Assembly: GCA_023362775.1 (NCBI GenBank)
Contig: JALMGJ010000008.1
Coordinates: 17,210,001-17,274,000, forward strand
Source of the DNA: Charina bottae
Taxonomy: Eukaryota; Chordata; Lepidosauria; Squamata; Charinaidae
Reading direction: 5' to 3'
DNA: 64,000 nucleotides
Part shown: piece after piece, positions 34,480 through 46,963 of the stretch
How the letters are laid out: every line of letters begins with the position of its first letter
Numbering within the stretch: position 1 is the stretch's first letter
Notes under the pieces: model-generated
The model's database searches: none
Told to the model about the DNA's origin: nothing
The model's input: the letters and a program-made list of their open reading frames with translations, nothing else
Program-made: the position numbers and the translations under genes

Positions 34480-37400
34480 GATCCATATAGAAAGGTTTCT
34501 CCCAAGTCTGTAGTAAAGATGTATGGGACTCACTGAGTAGTCTAAATTTATGCTATCACTAAGTTATGCTGCAGCTGTCAGGAGTTGCCTTAACTTCCCA
34601 CTATCTCAGAATTTTAAAAAGTTGTAAAGACTTACTTCTTTCACCAGGTTTTAAACTATTAATTTATTTTGGTATTAATTATACAGTAATTTATGTTTTT
34701 AACTTTCTAGATTCTGGATTCCATTCCATCTGCCTTGATAGGAAAAAGTCAAAAATCCAATGGGATAGGAAAATTTACTGGGTAAGAAAAAGTCAAAAAT
34801 CCAATTGCTAACAGTTGTTAACTAGATGTTTGAGGAGGCTCATACCCAGGAAATAAAGGCAATACTCCTCTCCCTCCATTGCTGCTCCCTCCAAAACAGA
34901 TACTCAATCATACACTGCCTCAACGTGAAAGTTTCATCAAACACTTTCTCCTTAATCTCTTAACAGGATCTCTTTGGATATCTGTTCTGTCTCAGTATTA
35001 TAATAATGGTTTGTTTCGTACCTTATATTCAGACCTGAGCAATTTTTGCATTATACAATTTTCCTGGTTGATTGCCTTTAGAACTGCCGTGTAGCATCCA
35101 CACAATCGTATGTTTCACTGTAAACAAATTCATCATTTGCCATCTACACTGGTTAGCAAATCATGACAATGTGCTGGAATTTTTACATACTTATCCTGCC
35201 GATCTCAACTTCTCTTCTTTCCCATTCCTTCCATGTATACTTTGAGCATGCACACAGGAACTTTGTACATTTGGACACATATTCTTAAAAAAAATTCCAG
35301 AATTTCAGTGTTGAATCTCCTTACCACCATATCAGTATTCTTGGGTTTTGTAACAATGAAAAAAGTATGTTACTTACAACAAAGCATTTTATTATAGTTA
35401 TACGCATTAAGTTAGTTACGACAAATTCACATGTTCCTAGATAGCAATGGCTTGGACATTATCTGCCAGAAGGCACACGATTCTTTTACACATCTCTTTG
35501 GTGTCCTCAGAATCAGATTACTCTCCTCAGTACTGTTAGACTAAGAAAATAGCCTTCCTGTTCTCAAAGATAAAAAGAAAAGGAATATGAAGCCAGAGTG
35601 TTTTAAAATTCCACAATTCTAGAGTTTATTTTTTAAAAAAGTTGTGCATATACAGTAGGTGTGCAAAATATTTTCATGGTGTTTATTCTGAACATACATG
35701 AGTTAAATAAGTGAGGAGAGGAAGGGCAATTGCTAGCACTAGAGCTATCTTTGCAAATTTGCAAGAATGAAACATTATAAAATATCTACATAACAAAAAT
35801 TTGCACTTCTGCTCTAATTATGACTGAATAGTTACCAGTTTTTTTAAAAAAACACAAATAAAAGAAAGATAAAATATGCATTTATGACTGAAAATGATAT
35901 AATCATCAGGATGCCCATAAAGTTACTGTGATGTACCAAGCATATGCATAATAAAAGATGATATATTCATCTGGATGGCTATGAAGTTACCATAATGAAC
36001 TGAGCATAGTGTACATTAAAAGGACAATTTGAAATAGTCTTAGCCTTTGTATATCTCAATTAACAGCTGAATCTTTCATACCATGGAAGTAAGAGTTATT
36101 GTCTCAGATGTCTGTAGATCAAGCACCTGTTTAAAAGCACAGGAATAGTTTGGTCAAAAAGTTGGCACCCTATTCATGAGACATTTGCATTGCATCGCTA
36201 CCATCTGTCAACACCCAGTACCAAGACACTTGCAGCCAACCAGAATTTCTTTACACTAATATTTCCAGCACTCCAAAATATGAAATGTAAATGAAGAACT
36301 GGCAGGGCTAAGATATGTTTCCTTCATCAATGAATTTACATTTTTCCCCTGGGCAAAGCAGGCATGTGTCTTTTGCAAAGCATCTCTTGCCAAATTAAAG
36401 AAGAATGCTGCTCTAGATTTGACGTAATCTAAACATGAGGAAAATAAGCTTGCCTGTAGGGAAAAGTGTTTGTGCTTGTGTGTGTGCATTCATATTCTAG
36501 CACAGATAATATACCCTAATTACAGGGTAATGCATCCCCTCTGGCAATACTTATACCCTTTCTGCCAAATATGTCACACCTTATTCAACATAGTGGTACC
36601 AGAAGGACTCCATTAATGAAGAAAGTTAGAAACAGCTTAAAACCCATAGGCATACGTGTACCTATACAGTCTCTACCAAAAAATTAAAAAAAGGAAATAC
36701 GGGGTGGTGTTTTCCTTGTATTTAGATTGTATGATTCAGTAGGGAGGTGATCAGTTTCATAAAAAATAATATTAAGAAAATAACAACTTTCTTTCCTTCT
36801 TTCTTTCTGATTTGAGGACACTAACATGGCACAAATATTTTTTGCATAATAGTGAACATTGCCTGCATATGAGTATGAGTATTGCATGAGTATGCATATG
36901 AGTATTGTCTATGTATAAAAAGCTACCTATAGAAGTTTGTAGACATTTTTTTTTTAAAAAACATACTTAGGGAAGAAAAACTATCTGAAATTATAGTTGA
37001 ACATATTCAATGGGCATGAGATACTAACCACCTATTATGGCGGGGAAAATGAGGAGGAACAGTAATGGAGAAGGACAAGCTATCCATTCAGTCTAGTAAA
37101 TGCATATCCTATGGTGGGTGGTTGTCAGGTTCAAGAATGGGTAGATACCTGTTCTAGATGTAGTGAGGACTATCACATCTGAGCTGTAAAAACCTGGACA
37201 ACCATTAAATGGCAGCAAAGAGATACAGAAAATATTTTGCTGCCCCTAATGGTTATTCAGAGTTTTGCAACCCACATGTAGTCACTCTAGTTGTATTCCC
37301 TCTGAAGGAGTAGCTATATAGGTATCTTTGATCCAGTTTTGTCACTAGAATTTCAGATGGCCACAGAGACATAGAATACCGCTGCCCAACTTTGGGGCTA

Positions 37401-37483
37401 CACTAGTTCTGGACAGAGATAGTAATCCATACTCCAGCAACCTCTTATTTGGATTTTGGTAATAAACCTGGGGTGCCCTTGGA
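34480..37483. other. Intergenic AT-rich stretch
   Basis: Nothing recognisable in 3 kb apart from a degenerate direct repeat: gataaaatatgcatttatga...catcaggatgcccataaagt near 35870-35930 is echoed by gatgatatattcatctggat near 35955. No gene seen. Confidence 0.5.
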
Positions 37484-37504
37484 AACTCATTGTAGGTATA
37501 TGCT

Positions 37505-37801
37505 AAAAAAGAGAAAAATGAAGTTATGATTTATGGGTTTAAAGATTAGAAAGGGTAGCTTATGGAAATAAGGAAATTATGATGTAATCTTAGAGAGAGA
37601 GGATAAAATATAAATGTATCTATAACCACTGTCAAGAAGATCAGAAGCTGCTTCTTTGGAACCCTTTCCTTTCCTTTCCCTTCATTTCTATTTCTATATT
37701 TCTTGTTACTTTTCTTTATTCTTCTTTAATTCAAAATTTGTACTGTTTTTAATTCTGTTGAAAAACTTCTTCAATAAAAAATATTTTTAAAAGAAAAAGG
37801 G
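37505..37801 (+). mobile_element. 5'-truncated L1 3' end with 21 bp target duplication
   Basis: About 297 bases with a pyrimidine-rich stretch, then an AATAAA-containing A-rich tail (caataaaaaatatttttaaa). The flanks aactcattgtaggtatatgc(t) at 37484-37504 and 37802-37822 are identical over 21 bases. The sequence style is that of the 3' UTR of the L1 at 40719-51452. Confidence 0.88.
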
Positions 37802-37979
37802 AACTCATTGTAGGTATATGCTGTTGCCAAATGCTGTCACAAACAGTTGTAAGGGAACACATATCACTGTTTCTGAAGGTATCTATTCATTTCTGAGACA
37901 AATTCAAGGTGCTGCTAGAGGCATAAAGCCTTAAACATGTGTTTACATGTGTTTTATCACTTGCTAATGGCAAATGTCC

Positions 37980-38600
37980 CCCCTAAGTCTTGCTGTGCTG
38001 CCTCATCGTGGCAGGAATGAGCGAAGAACACCAGGAGTGTATGCCAATATTCCCAACAGGGTCAACCAAGGCGTGAAAGTCATCCCAGTTGCCAACTAAA
38101 GCAAGCATGCACCTACATGGGACAGCAGCAATATAAGAAGATGATGGAGGAGGAAGATCATGCAGGAGAAAGTAATGGTAAACCACTCCTGTATTTTTAC
38201 CAAGAAAACTAATTAATAGAGAAGAGAAAGTGATTGACAATATAGTGATGGGCTCCCTAGATTGGTGGCACTCAACATGTTACTAAAGAAGAGCTGAGGA
38301 TCCTTTGAGTACTAATGGTGTTTATGATGTGGCTAGACTAAAGCCAAGCAATTTCCATAATATGATCTTGAGCATATACCTACCATATTCAAAGAAAACA
38401 TCAAGAATTGCTTTGAATCCCTGAACCTTATTGATCAGGAACCATAGGAACTATGGAATGAAATTAAAATTATAAGGGATGAATATGAAAGAAGACTGCC
38501 AAAGATGATGAAACAGAAGAAAGCAAACTGGATGTTAGAATAAATGGTGGAAATTGCCAAGTAGAAAAGAGAAGCCAAAGCCAAGAAAGACAAAATGGAT
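37980..38600 (+). mobile_element. BovB LINE (split copy), 5' segment
   Basis: First recognisable part of a BovB interrupted by later insertions. Traces of the endonuclease end and linker are visible (atgggacagcagcaatataa, gattgacaatatagtgatgg, ctatggaatgaaattaaaat, gaagactgccaaagatgatg), in frames broken by stops. The true left end is not certain. Sequence resumes after the L2 tail at 38836. Confidence 0.7.
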
Positions 38601-38835
38601 GGGAGGAGTAATAGCTCCTCTTGGGGATGGCTTGCTCTGTAGAGTTCTTTTAAACTTAACATCAGAGCCTCTTGGGTTTTATATATTTAATTAATTTATA
38701 TAGATATACATTTATGTACGGTATTTTATATGTTTTTATATGTTTTAATTGTCAACTTTGTGTAAACCGCCCAGAGTCCCCTCTGTGGGGGGAGATGGGC
38801 GGTGATATAAGTATGATAAATAAATAAATAAAAAT
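38601..38835 (+). mobile_element. L2 LINE 3' end inserted in BovB
   Basis: From agtaatagctcctcttggg to the (AAATA)n tail it is collinear with the 3' terminus of the L2 at 46770 (gatgagtaatagctcttcct on that strand, ttgggttttatat, gtaaaccgcccagagtcccc, gggagatgggcggtgatata). It interrupts the BovB reading just before the lysine-rich linker. Confidence 0.88.
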
Positions 38836-39020
38836 CTCAGGAACAAACTTAACAAAGAGTTTCAGAAAGCTGTTAGAAGAGACAAGAAGCAGTATTACAG
38901 TGACATTTGTAAAGATAGTGAAGATGGAAATAGATATGGAAAAAAAGGAAAGTCTTCCAAAAGATCTGTGAACTCAGAAGGAGGTTCCAACCTTGAATTG
39001 GTATGCTTAAGGCTGCCAAT
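38836..39020 (+). mobile_element. BovB LINE (split copy), second segment
   Basis: Encodes a BovB linker-like stretch (FQKAVRRDKKQYYSDICKD) and continues to tgaactcagaaggaggttcc...atgcttaaggctgccaatgg, a conserved BovB word. It is cut at 39020 by MITE-A copy 3 and resumes at 39305. Confidence 0.8.
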
Positions 39021-39028
39021 GGATAGAT

Positions 39029-39296
39029 CAGGGCTTTCCAAAGTTTTCCCGCGGCGACACACCAACCGCCGTTGGTGTGTTGCCGCGGGAAAACCCGGAA
39101 GTGCCGCCGTTGCAGCAGCACGCAAAAACCCGGAAGCGCTGCTGCCACTTTCAGTTTTTGCACGCCGCCATTGGTGTGTCGCCGCGGGAAAACCCGGAAG
39201 TGCTGATGATGATCAGCGTTTCCGGGCTGTGTGGCGACACACCAGACTGTGTGGCGACACACTTTTGTGTCGCAACACAGAGTTTGGAAAGCTCTA
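39029..39296. mobile_element. hAT-type MITE-A, copy 3 (268 bp)
   Basis: Ends CAGGGCTTTCCAAA and, inverted, TAGAGCTTTCCAAA, the first base changed. The exact 8 bp target duplication ggatagat lies at 39021-39028 and 39297-39304. It sits in the BovB copy and so postdates it. Its interior is closest to copy 2 at 34210. Confidence 0.92.
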
Positions 39297-39304
39297 GGAT
39301 AGAT

Positions 39305-39495
39305 GGTAACTGATTCAAAGAAGGTCAAAGAAAAATGGAAGGATTATACTTAAATACTGTACAGTAGAGAGGTAAACATCCAAGATAACTTAGGAGATAC
39401 TTCCTTCTTACAAAAAAACCTCTAGTACTAGAAGATGAAGTTAGATCAGCACTCCGGTCATTACCAGGTTAGAAGGTTAGAGGAATATCTATCTA
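39305..39495 (+). mobile_element. BovB LINE (split copy), third segment
   Basis: Continues the BovB frame after the MITE: a lysine-rich reading (SKKVKEKWKDYT), a DNLGDTSF-like stretch and VLEDEVRSALRSLP, which precedes the RT core in this family. It ends at a (TCTA)n run followed by SINE copy 6. Confidence 0.75.
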
Positions 39496-39499
39496 TCTA

Positions 39500-39827
39500 T
39501 AAAAAAAGGTTCCCCCTGCACATTTCTGCAGTCGTGTCCGACTCTAGGGGCCGGTGCTCATCTCCGTTTGTTAGCCGAAGAGCCAGTGTCATCCGAAGAC
39601 GCTTCCACGGTCATGTGGCCGCATGACGCGCGCGGAACGCTGTTACCTACCCACCGAAGTGGTACCTATTAATCTACTTGCGTTTGCATGCTTTCGAATT
39701 GCTAGGTTGGCAAGAGCAGGAGCTAGTGCGGGAGCTCACTCCGCACGCAGGGCTAGGGATTCGAACCTCCAAACTTGCGATCTTCCGATCGACAAACCTG
39801 GCGTCTTACCCGCTGAGCCACCACGCC
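39500..39827 (-). mobile_element. Sauria-type SINE, copy 6
   Basis: A complete copy with A and B boxes and the BovB-like tail. It is bounded on both sides by TCTA repeats (atctatctatctat), so the target duplication merges with a tetranucleotide array. It is inserted in the BovB copy. Confidence 0.9.
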
Positions 39828-39867
39828 CCTATCTATCTATATATCTACAGTAGATCAATATCTATAG

Positions 39868-40207
39868 TAAAGGTAAAGGTTGTGTCCTTTGTGTCATGTC
39901 CTGTGCCCTGCACAGACGTGTCCAACTCTAGGGGGCGGTGCTCATCTCCATTTCTTAGCCGAAGAGCCAGCACTGTCCAAAGACGCTTCCGCGGTCATGT
40001 GGCCGGCATGACGCGCACGGAACGCTGTTACCATCCCAGCAAAGTGGTACCTATTTATCTACTTGCATTTGCATGCTTTCGAATTGCTAGTTTGGCAAGA
40101 GCTGGGGCGAGTGCGGGAGGTCACTCTGTCACGTGGTGCTCGGGTCTCAAACCGCCGACCTTCCGATTGACAAGCCTGGTGTCTTAACCACTGAGCCATC
40201 ACACCCC
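39868..40207 (-). mobile_element. Sauria-type SINE, copy 7 (divergent subfamily)
   Basis: Belongs to the same subfamily as copy 3 (tcactctgtcacgtggtgct, gagccatcacacccc) and carries an extra segment (gtgtcatgtcctgtgccctg) near its tail end. It is followed by a (TCTATA)n tract to 40262. The target duplication is unclear because of the simple repeats. Confidence 0.88.
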
Positions 40208-40262
40208 TTCATCTATATCTCTCTATATCTATATCTATATATCTTTATATCTATCTATATAT
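40208..40262. repeat. (TCTATA)n simple repeat
   Basis: Imperfect TCTATA/TCTA array between SINE copy 7 and the next BovB segment, similar to the array at 39487-39500. Confidence 0.85.
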
Positions 40263-40718
40263 GGCAGGCAACAGAAGAAGAATCAGTAAAAGTTCTAGCC
40301 AAATCTTGCAAGCAAATTTGGAGTATGACACAGCGGCCAACAAATAGAAAGAGATTGGAACATTCCAATACTAAAAAAAGAAAGGCTTAACAGAGTGTGC
40401 AGACTATCATATAATTTCTTTAATTTCTCATGCTAGCAAAATAATGCTTAGGATCATCCAAAGCAGATTAGAGCCCTACATGGAAAAGGAGATGCAAAAT
40501 GTTCAAGCTGGCTCTAGAAAAGGTGGAGGAACATGAAACATTATTTCTGATTCACGCTGGATAATTGAGAAAGCCAAAGAATACCCAAATGAAGTCAATA
40601 TGTGCTTCATTGATTATAGAAAGGCCTTCAATTGTGTCATCACATCAAGATGTGGAATGTGCTTAGAAAAATGGGAATTCCAGAACATCTCATTGTCCTC
40701 ATAAGAAACCTATATACA
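40263..40718 (+). mobile_element. BovB LINE (split copy), RT core segment
   Basis: Contains RT landmarks in broken frames: the ISLIS-like segment, RIIQSRLEPYMEKEMQNVQAG-type reading near 40450-40510, and CFIDYRKAFN (RT motif A, near 40600). It ends at rnLY (agaaacctatata) where the L1 has inserted. BovB sequence resumes at 51469 without loss. Confidence 0.88.
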
Positions 40719-41880
40719 CTTTCACTTCCGGGTACTGGTCGGAGCGCAGCGAAGAACCGGGGCTCCTAGCCTCGATTCCACGGCTAAGCTGTTTGCAGCG
40801 ATTTGGGAGAAGAAAATCGCTGGAAAAATCACACTCGAAGAGAGTGTGATCAGAAGATCAACCACAAAGGGTCTCTGGAGTAACTGCTCTCCCCCGACTC
40901 CCGTAATTTCCACTGCGGGAGGAGGGAGATGGAGCAATGAAAGGAGACTGGGAAAAAAAACGGGGCTCTGCAGCAGCCGTGATTCTAAAAGATAAGTAGC
41001 TGGCCCGATCAGGCTTTTAGTCACTTTTTTTTTACTTTTAAATATTATTATTTTTTTATTAAGTGCTAAGATTTGTATCTGGACTTGATTTATATTTGCT
41101 GGTGCTATATTTTTTTCTTGTTAATGGAAGAATAAACAGTGGGAAGAGAAGCTAAGTGGCTTTGCTAGAAGTGAAAGTGACTTTTACTATTATTTCAGTT
41201 TGGTTTGAGTTTCTTACTTATGGACAACTATTGGTATTTCTATTTTTGTTCTCTGGAATACTATATTAAAGCTTGGATTTAAATGGAGTGATTAATACTT
41301 TATTTTTTAAGACTTTGATGTTGGGATTACTGAACCCTATTAAAAATTCTTTTATATATACAAGTTCCTCTTTTTCTTTCTGAACTTTGAACTCTGTTTG
41401 GATTTATTTTTCTGAAAAAGTCAAGTTATTTAACGTTTAATTTGGATTATTGGATTATTATATGGAAAGTAGAGGCTTTTTTACATGTCTCTAGCAACAT
41501 TTTTTCTTTTTGACTTGTGGTTGGATTGAAGAATTACAAGTGGGAAGGTGAAACTCTGGGAATATTTACTATACTTATCTTTGATTTTGACTACAGGAGA
41601 ACAAAAAGTCCTAGGCTTTTATCTTTTGAAACACTGTGGACTTTTATATATAAGGGATTATAAATGACCTAAGAGGAAAATTTTTAAAGGAGCCTAGTTC
41701 TCTCTTTCTTTTTCCTTAACCTTTTGGATATTTGTTTTTTCACCTTTTCTTTTTTCTTTTTATTATTTGTAAAAGATTTTTTTTTTTTAAATTTTTTCCC
41801 CTTTTTTAAATAATTTTTGTTATATTGTTATATGGTGCTTTTTCCCCTTTTCTCCCTTTTTTCTTCTTTTTTGCAGGGCT

Positions 41881-42981
41881 ATGGCGTCTTTGGGAACGAG
41901 ACGGGCGGAGAAGGAGAAGAAGAAGGAGACTGGAGGACCACCTATTGATTCTGCTACACCTGCTACATCTGCCTCAGAAGCTTTATTACCAGAAATGAAA
42001 AAGATATTAGAAGCTGTTGCAACACTAAATAAGAAAATGGATGATCAGAATACAGCAATAAATAAGAAAATGGATGATCAGAATACAGCAATAAACAAGA
42101 AAATGGATGATCAGAATACAGCAATAAATAAGAAAATGGATGACTCCACGAAGCAGATGGAAGATCAGATTACAGCATTAGACAAAAAAATGGACAATAT
42201 GAAGAAAGAAATAACCCGAGAGATTAAGCAAGATTTTAAAAAAGAAATTCAAACAGTTAAGGAAGTGGTCAATTCTCTGTCAGGAGAACTTAAAGATACG
42301 CAAAGCCAGATGCAAAAATTAGAAGATAAATCAGAATATGCTATTAAAGAGATTGAACATAATCTAGATATTACAGCTTTAGCAGAAATGAGAGAGAAGG
42401 AGCACATCTTGAGATTTAGAGCAATTCCAGAACAAGTAGATGAAAATGTGAGAGAAAGGATGATTTTTGAATTGGCTAAATTTTTGGAGACAAGAGAACA
42501 AGATTTAGATTTGGAGATAGACAAGATATTCAGAGTAAACTCACGTTATGCTAAGGAAAGAAAAGTCCCTAGAGACATATTGATATATTTTGTAAGAAAA
42601 GTGACAAAAGAGCAAATCTTAAGGAAACATTATAATACTAGATTAAATATAGAAGGGAAGGAAATAATTGTATTAAAAGAAATTCCCTTGAGAATAATTA
42701 GGAAAAGAAAAGACTATTCTTTCCTTACAGACAAATTAAGGCAACATAGTATTTCATTCAGATGGGAAAAATTGGAAGGCGTATCGTTTGAGTTTAAAGG
42801 ACAGAGATTCAAAATAACTTCCATTTTAAAAGCAAAAGCTTTTTTAGAGAAATACAAGAAAGAAATGGGTTTACCAGAAGGAGAATTGACAAAAGGAGGA
42901 GAAACATCGAAAGACAAAGAGAAGACTGAAGATCTATCTGAGAAAGGAGCTACAGGTGTGGACTTAACAAAGGGATTTTAA
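41881..42981 (+). CDS. L1 ORF1 protein (RNA-binding chaperone)
   Basis: An intact 366-codon frame. L1 ORF1p forms trimers through a coiled coil, binds the element's RNA and acts as a nucleic-acid chaperone in the cytoplasmic RNP. Residues 1-34 are basic then Ser/Thr-rich. Residues 38-165 are coiled coil, containing an 11-residue unit (NKKMDDQNTAI) repeated three times exactly and once imperfectly at residues 50-93. About 172-265 matches the RRM-like domain (EKEHILRFRAIPEQ) and about 266-335 the C-terminal domain (REIKQDF precedes it). The tail is acidic. It overlaps no other gene, and ORF2 starts 14 bases after the stop. Confidence 0.92.
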   Translation: MASLGTRRAEKEKKKETGGPPIDSATPATSASEALLPEMKKILEAVATLNKKMDDQNTAINKKMDDQNTAINKKMDDQNTAINKKMDDSTKQMEDQITALDKKMDNMKKEITREIKQDFKKEIQTVKEVVNSLSGELKDTQSQMQKLEDKSEYAIKEIEHNLDITALAEMREKEHILRFRAIPEQVDENVRERMIFELAKFLETREQDLDLEIDKIFRVNSRYAKERKVPRDILIYFVRKVTKEQILRKHYNTRLNIEGKEIIVLKEIPLRIIRKRKDYSFLTDKLRQHSISFRWEKLEGVSFEFKGQRFKITSILKAKAFLEKYKKEMGLPEGELTKGGETSKDKEKTEDLSEKGATGVDLTKGF

Positions 42982-42995
42982 AGAATAAAACACCA

Positions 42996-45900
42996 ATGGA
43001 ACTTAAATATCTGACATGGAACATTAATGGAGCCAATGCTCCACAAAAAAGAAGAAAGATATTTCATTTTTTGAAAAAACAGAAATTGGACATAAGTTGT
43101 TTACAAGAGACTCATATTTGTAAAAAAGATACTAAATATTTGATTCAAAAACAGCTTGGAGAAGAATTTATTTCGGCTGGATATAAAAAAACTAAAGGGG
43201 TAGTCTTATATGTACAACCAAAGTTAAACCCAAAATTGATATTAGCTGATGAAGAGGGTCGATACATTGTAGTAGAAATTAACATACAAGGAACTAAAAC
43301 ACTGATAGTTGGACTTTATGCACCGAATATGGATAAAGGAGTATTTTATAAAAACCTGATGGATAAACTTTTGGACTTAACTTATGACAATTGGTGTTTC
43401 ATGGGGGATTGGAATGGGGTAATTTACCCCAGATTGGATAGACAGTCACAAAAAGAAGTGAAGCAAACACAGGGAAAATTGCCACAAACATTTTTCGACT
43501 TGAAAGAGATGTTGGATTTACAAGACATTTGGAGATGTATGAATGGGACTTCCAGAGAATTTACATATTATTCAGAGAGATTTAAATCACATTCTAGAAT
43601 AGATATGATCTTGATATCTAAAAATTTGATGATGGATATTAACAAAGTTGATATATTACCTAAGACTTTATCAGATCATAATCCAGTAATGTTGACTCTT
43701 AAAGGGAAACGGAATGTATTTAGATGGAGATTGAATGAGTCACTACTACGGAATAATGATGTAGTTGATGTATGCAAAAAAAAAATTAAGAGAATATTTT
43801 CAATTTAATTTGAACAAAGGGACTAATATTCAAACTGTATGGGAAGCCAGTAAAGCATATATGAGGGGTTATTTTATTCAATACAATGCTCAAATGAGGA
43901 AGAAAAAACAAAAAAGAATTCAATTGATTTTAGATGAAATTAAAAGTAAAGAGTTAGATTTGAGAGATAAACCAATGGATGACACTTTGCTCACTCAAAT
44001 TAAATTTCTACAAAAGCAAATATCAATGATATTAACTCAAGAGATAGAGACTCAAATGAAATTTACAAAACAAAAATATTTTGAATATGCAAATAAACCA
44101 GGTAGATGGCTGGCTTATAAATTGAGGAAACAAAGACAAAAGAATTTGATTACTAATATTCAACATGAAGGAAAAACTCTGGTGAATAATATGGACATTC
44201 AAAAAACCTTTCATGACTATTATTCTAAATTATATAAAAAACAAGATGTCAACTTGGATGAGATTGAAGAATATTTGAATAAACAAAAACTAACTGTTCT
44301 TAATGACCAACAAAGATTGACATTAAATAATGTTATAACAAAAGAATTGATAAAAGCTTTTAAGAAAATTAGTAGTGGAAAAGCTCCTGGACCGGATGGA
44401 TTGTCAGCAGCCTACTATAAATGTTTTGAAGAGGATTTATGTCTACCTTTGCAGAAGACTATGAATTCTATTTTGGAAACAGGAATTATGCCTGAAACTT
44501 GGAAAGAAGCACATATAACATTGATACCCAAAGAACAACAGGATTTAACATTAACTAAAAATTACAGACCAATATCTTTATTGAATAATGACTATAAGAT
44601 ATTTACAACAATATTAGCAGAAAGAATGAAGAATATACAGTACTTAAGGATTTTATTCATCAAGACCAAGCTGGTTTTCTACCCAAGAGGCAAATTCATG
44701 ACAATGTCCGAAACATAGTAGACGTAATTGAATATTTGGATCAACACTATGATAAACAAGCTGCCTTGATATTTATTGATGCTGAAAAAGCCTTTGACAA
44801 CTTAAATTGGCCTTTTATGTTCAAAGTTTTGGAAAATATGAATTTTGGAGGAAATTTTATAAAATGGATTAAATCAATATATACTCCACAATTTGCCAAA
44901 ATAATTGTTAATGGAGAATTTAGTAAGCCATGTGAAATACAAAAAGGTACTAGACAAGGTTGTCCATTATCTCCACTTTTGTTTATATTGGTATTAGAGG
45001 TTTTACTTAGAGATATTAGACAAGATGATGGTATCCATGGTATTAAAGTTAAAAAAGAAGTTTATAAACTAAGAGCATTTGCTGACGACCTAGTCATTAC
45101 TTTGGTGAATCCACTAGAAGGAATTGAAATATTAATACAGAAACTAAAAGACTTTGGGTCGCTAGCAGGGTTCAAAGTGAATTTACAGAAGACAAAAGTT
45201 TTGACCAAAAATATGGATTACCACCAACAAGAGAAATTGAAAGAAATAACAGGATATTCAATGGAAGAAAAAGTAAAATATTTGGGAGTATATTTAACAA
45301 CTAAAAATGTTAAGCTGTTTAAGAATAATTATATTCCACTTTGGATGGATATTAAAAAAGATTTGGAACATTGGGAAAAACTGCAATTATCATTATTAGG
45401 TAGAATTTCAGCAATTAAAATGAATGTTTTGCCAAGAATTTTATATCTTTTCCAAACACTACCTATATTGGCATCAGAAGAACCTTTTAAACAATGGCAG
45501 CGAGATATTTCTAAGTTTATTTGGCAAGGGAAAAAACCAAGAGTAAAATATAAAGTCTTGCAAGACTCTAAAGAAAGAGGAGGACTAGGTCTGCCGGATT
45601 TGAAATTATATTATGCTGCTTGTTGCTTGGTTTGGATTAAAGAATGGATAGCTTTGAAAAATGAAAAATTATTGAATTTGGAAGGACATGAATTAAGATA
45701 TGGATGGCATGGATATTTGTGGTACGATAAAGTTAAAGTTAATGTGGACTTTAAAAACCATTATATTAGAAGATCCTTGTTAAGAATCTGGAATAAATAT
45801 AAATTAATCTTATGTTATAAAAGACCCTTATGGATTTCTACACAAGAAGCATTCTATAGAACAGAAGTAAGAAATAAAGATAAATGGTTAACCTACAAAG

Positions 45901-46760
45901 ACTTTTTAAAGAAAGAACAAGGACAATATATAATTAAATCAATAGAAGAATTGGTATCAGAGGGATACAGTTTTCAATGGCTTTCATATATGCAGCTCGT
46001 AGAGAAATTTAAATTAGATAAGAAAGACCTTGAATTTGAACAAACCAAATCGGAATTTGAGATACAACTATGTGAGACAGATGATCATCTAATTGCAAAA
46101 ATGTATAAATTATTGTTAAAAGGTGAAATGGTAGAGGAACAAGTTAAAGACTGTATGATTAAATGGGCTAAAAATATTGGCCATAATATTCAAATGCAAC
46201 AATGGGAAGATATGTGGACCAAAGGGTTAAAATTTACTTTGTGTTATAATTTAAAAGAAAACTTTTATAAGATGATATACAGATGGTATATGACCCCACA
46301 AAAACTTTCTAAAATGTATGGAAATGTTTCCAACTTATGTTGGAAATGTAAAAAAAAAGAGGGGTCTTTTTACCATATGTGGTGGACATGTGAGATTGCA
46401 AAGAAATTTTGGACTCAAATACATGCATTGATGCAAAATATATTACAAATTCGAGTTCCATTTAAACCGGAATTTTTTTTACTGGGAATAATTGATGGAC
46501 AACCTGGGAAGCAATTTACAAGGATTATGCAATACATGATTACAGCAGCAAGACTTATTTTTGCACAAAATTGGAAAAACCAGATATCGCCTACGATACA
46601 AGATTGGATGTTAAAATTGATGGATATGGCAGAGAATGATAAACTGTCATGTTTATTAAAAGAAAATCCAAATAATTATTTTCTTAAAGAGTGGAAACCA
46701 TTAAATGACTATTTACAAGATGCGGGAGGGGCAAAGCTTATATGGGGATTTGAAGATTAA
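42996..46760 (+). pseudogene. L1 ORF2 (endonuclease-reverse transcriptase) with two frameshifts
   Basis: ORF2 nicks target DNA and reverse-transcribes the L1 RNA. The endonuclease part (42996-43808) keeps the family residues: TWNINGAN (7-14), QETH (37-40), GDWNG (137-141), SDHNP (226-230). A 10-A run at 43776-43785 shifts the frame. The second frame (43765-44718) holds the GKAPGPDGL and NYRPISLL motifs. A second shift near 44625-44645 restores the first frame, which continues through IFIDAEKAFD, GTRQGCPLSPLLF and FADD (near 45080) to a CWKC...C knuckle (near 46340) and the stop at 46760. The two shifts inactivate this copy, unless the poly-A one is an assembly error. Confidence 0.93.
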
Positions 46761-46963
46761 AATATATATTTATTTATTATTTATTTATTATTTCTAACTT
46801 ATATCACCGCCCATCTCCCCCCACAAGGGGACTCTGGGCGGTTTACAATAAAGTCAGCAATTAAAAACATATAAAATACTTTATACAATCAATTAAAAAT
46901 ATAAAAATATAAAAATATAAAATCCAAGAGGCTGTATCTGATATTTACGAACCGGACTGAACT

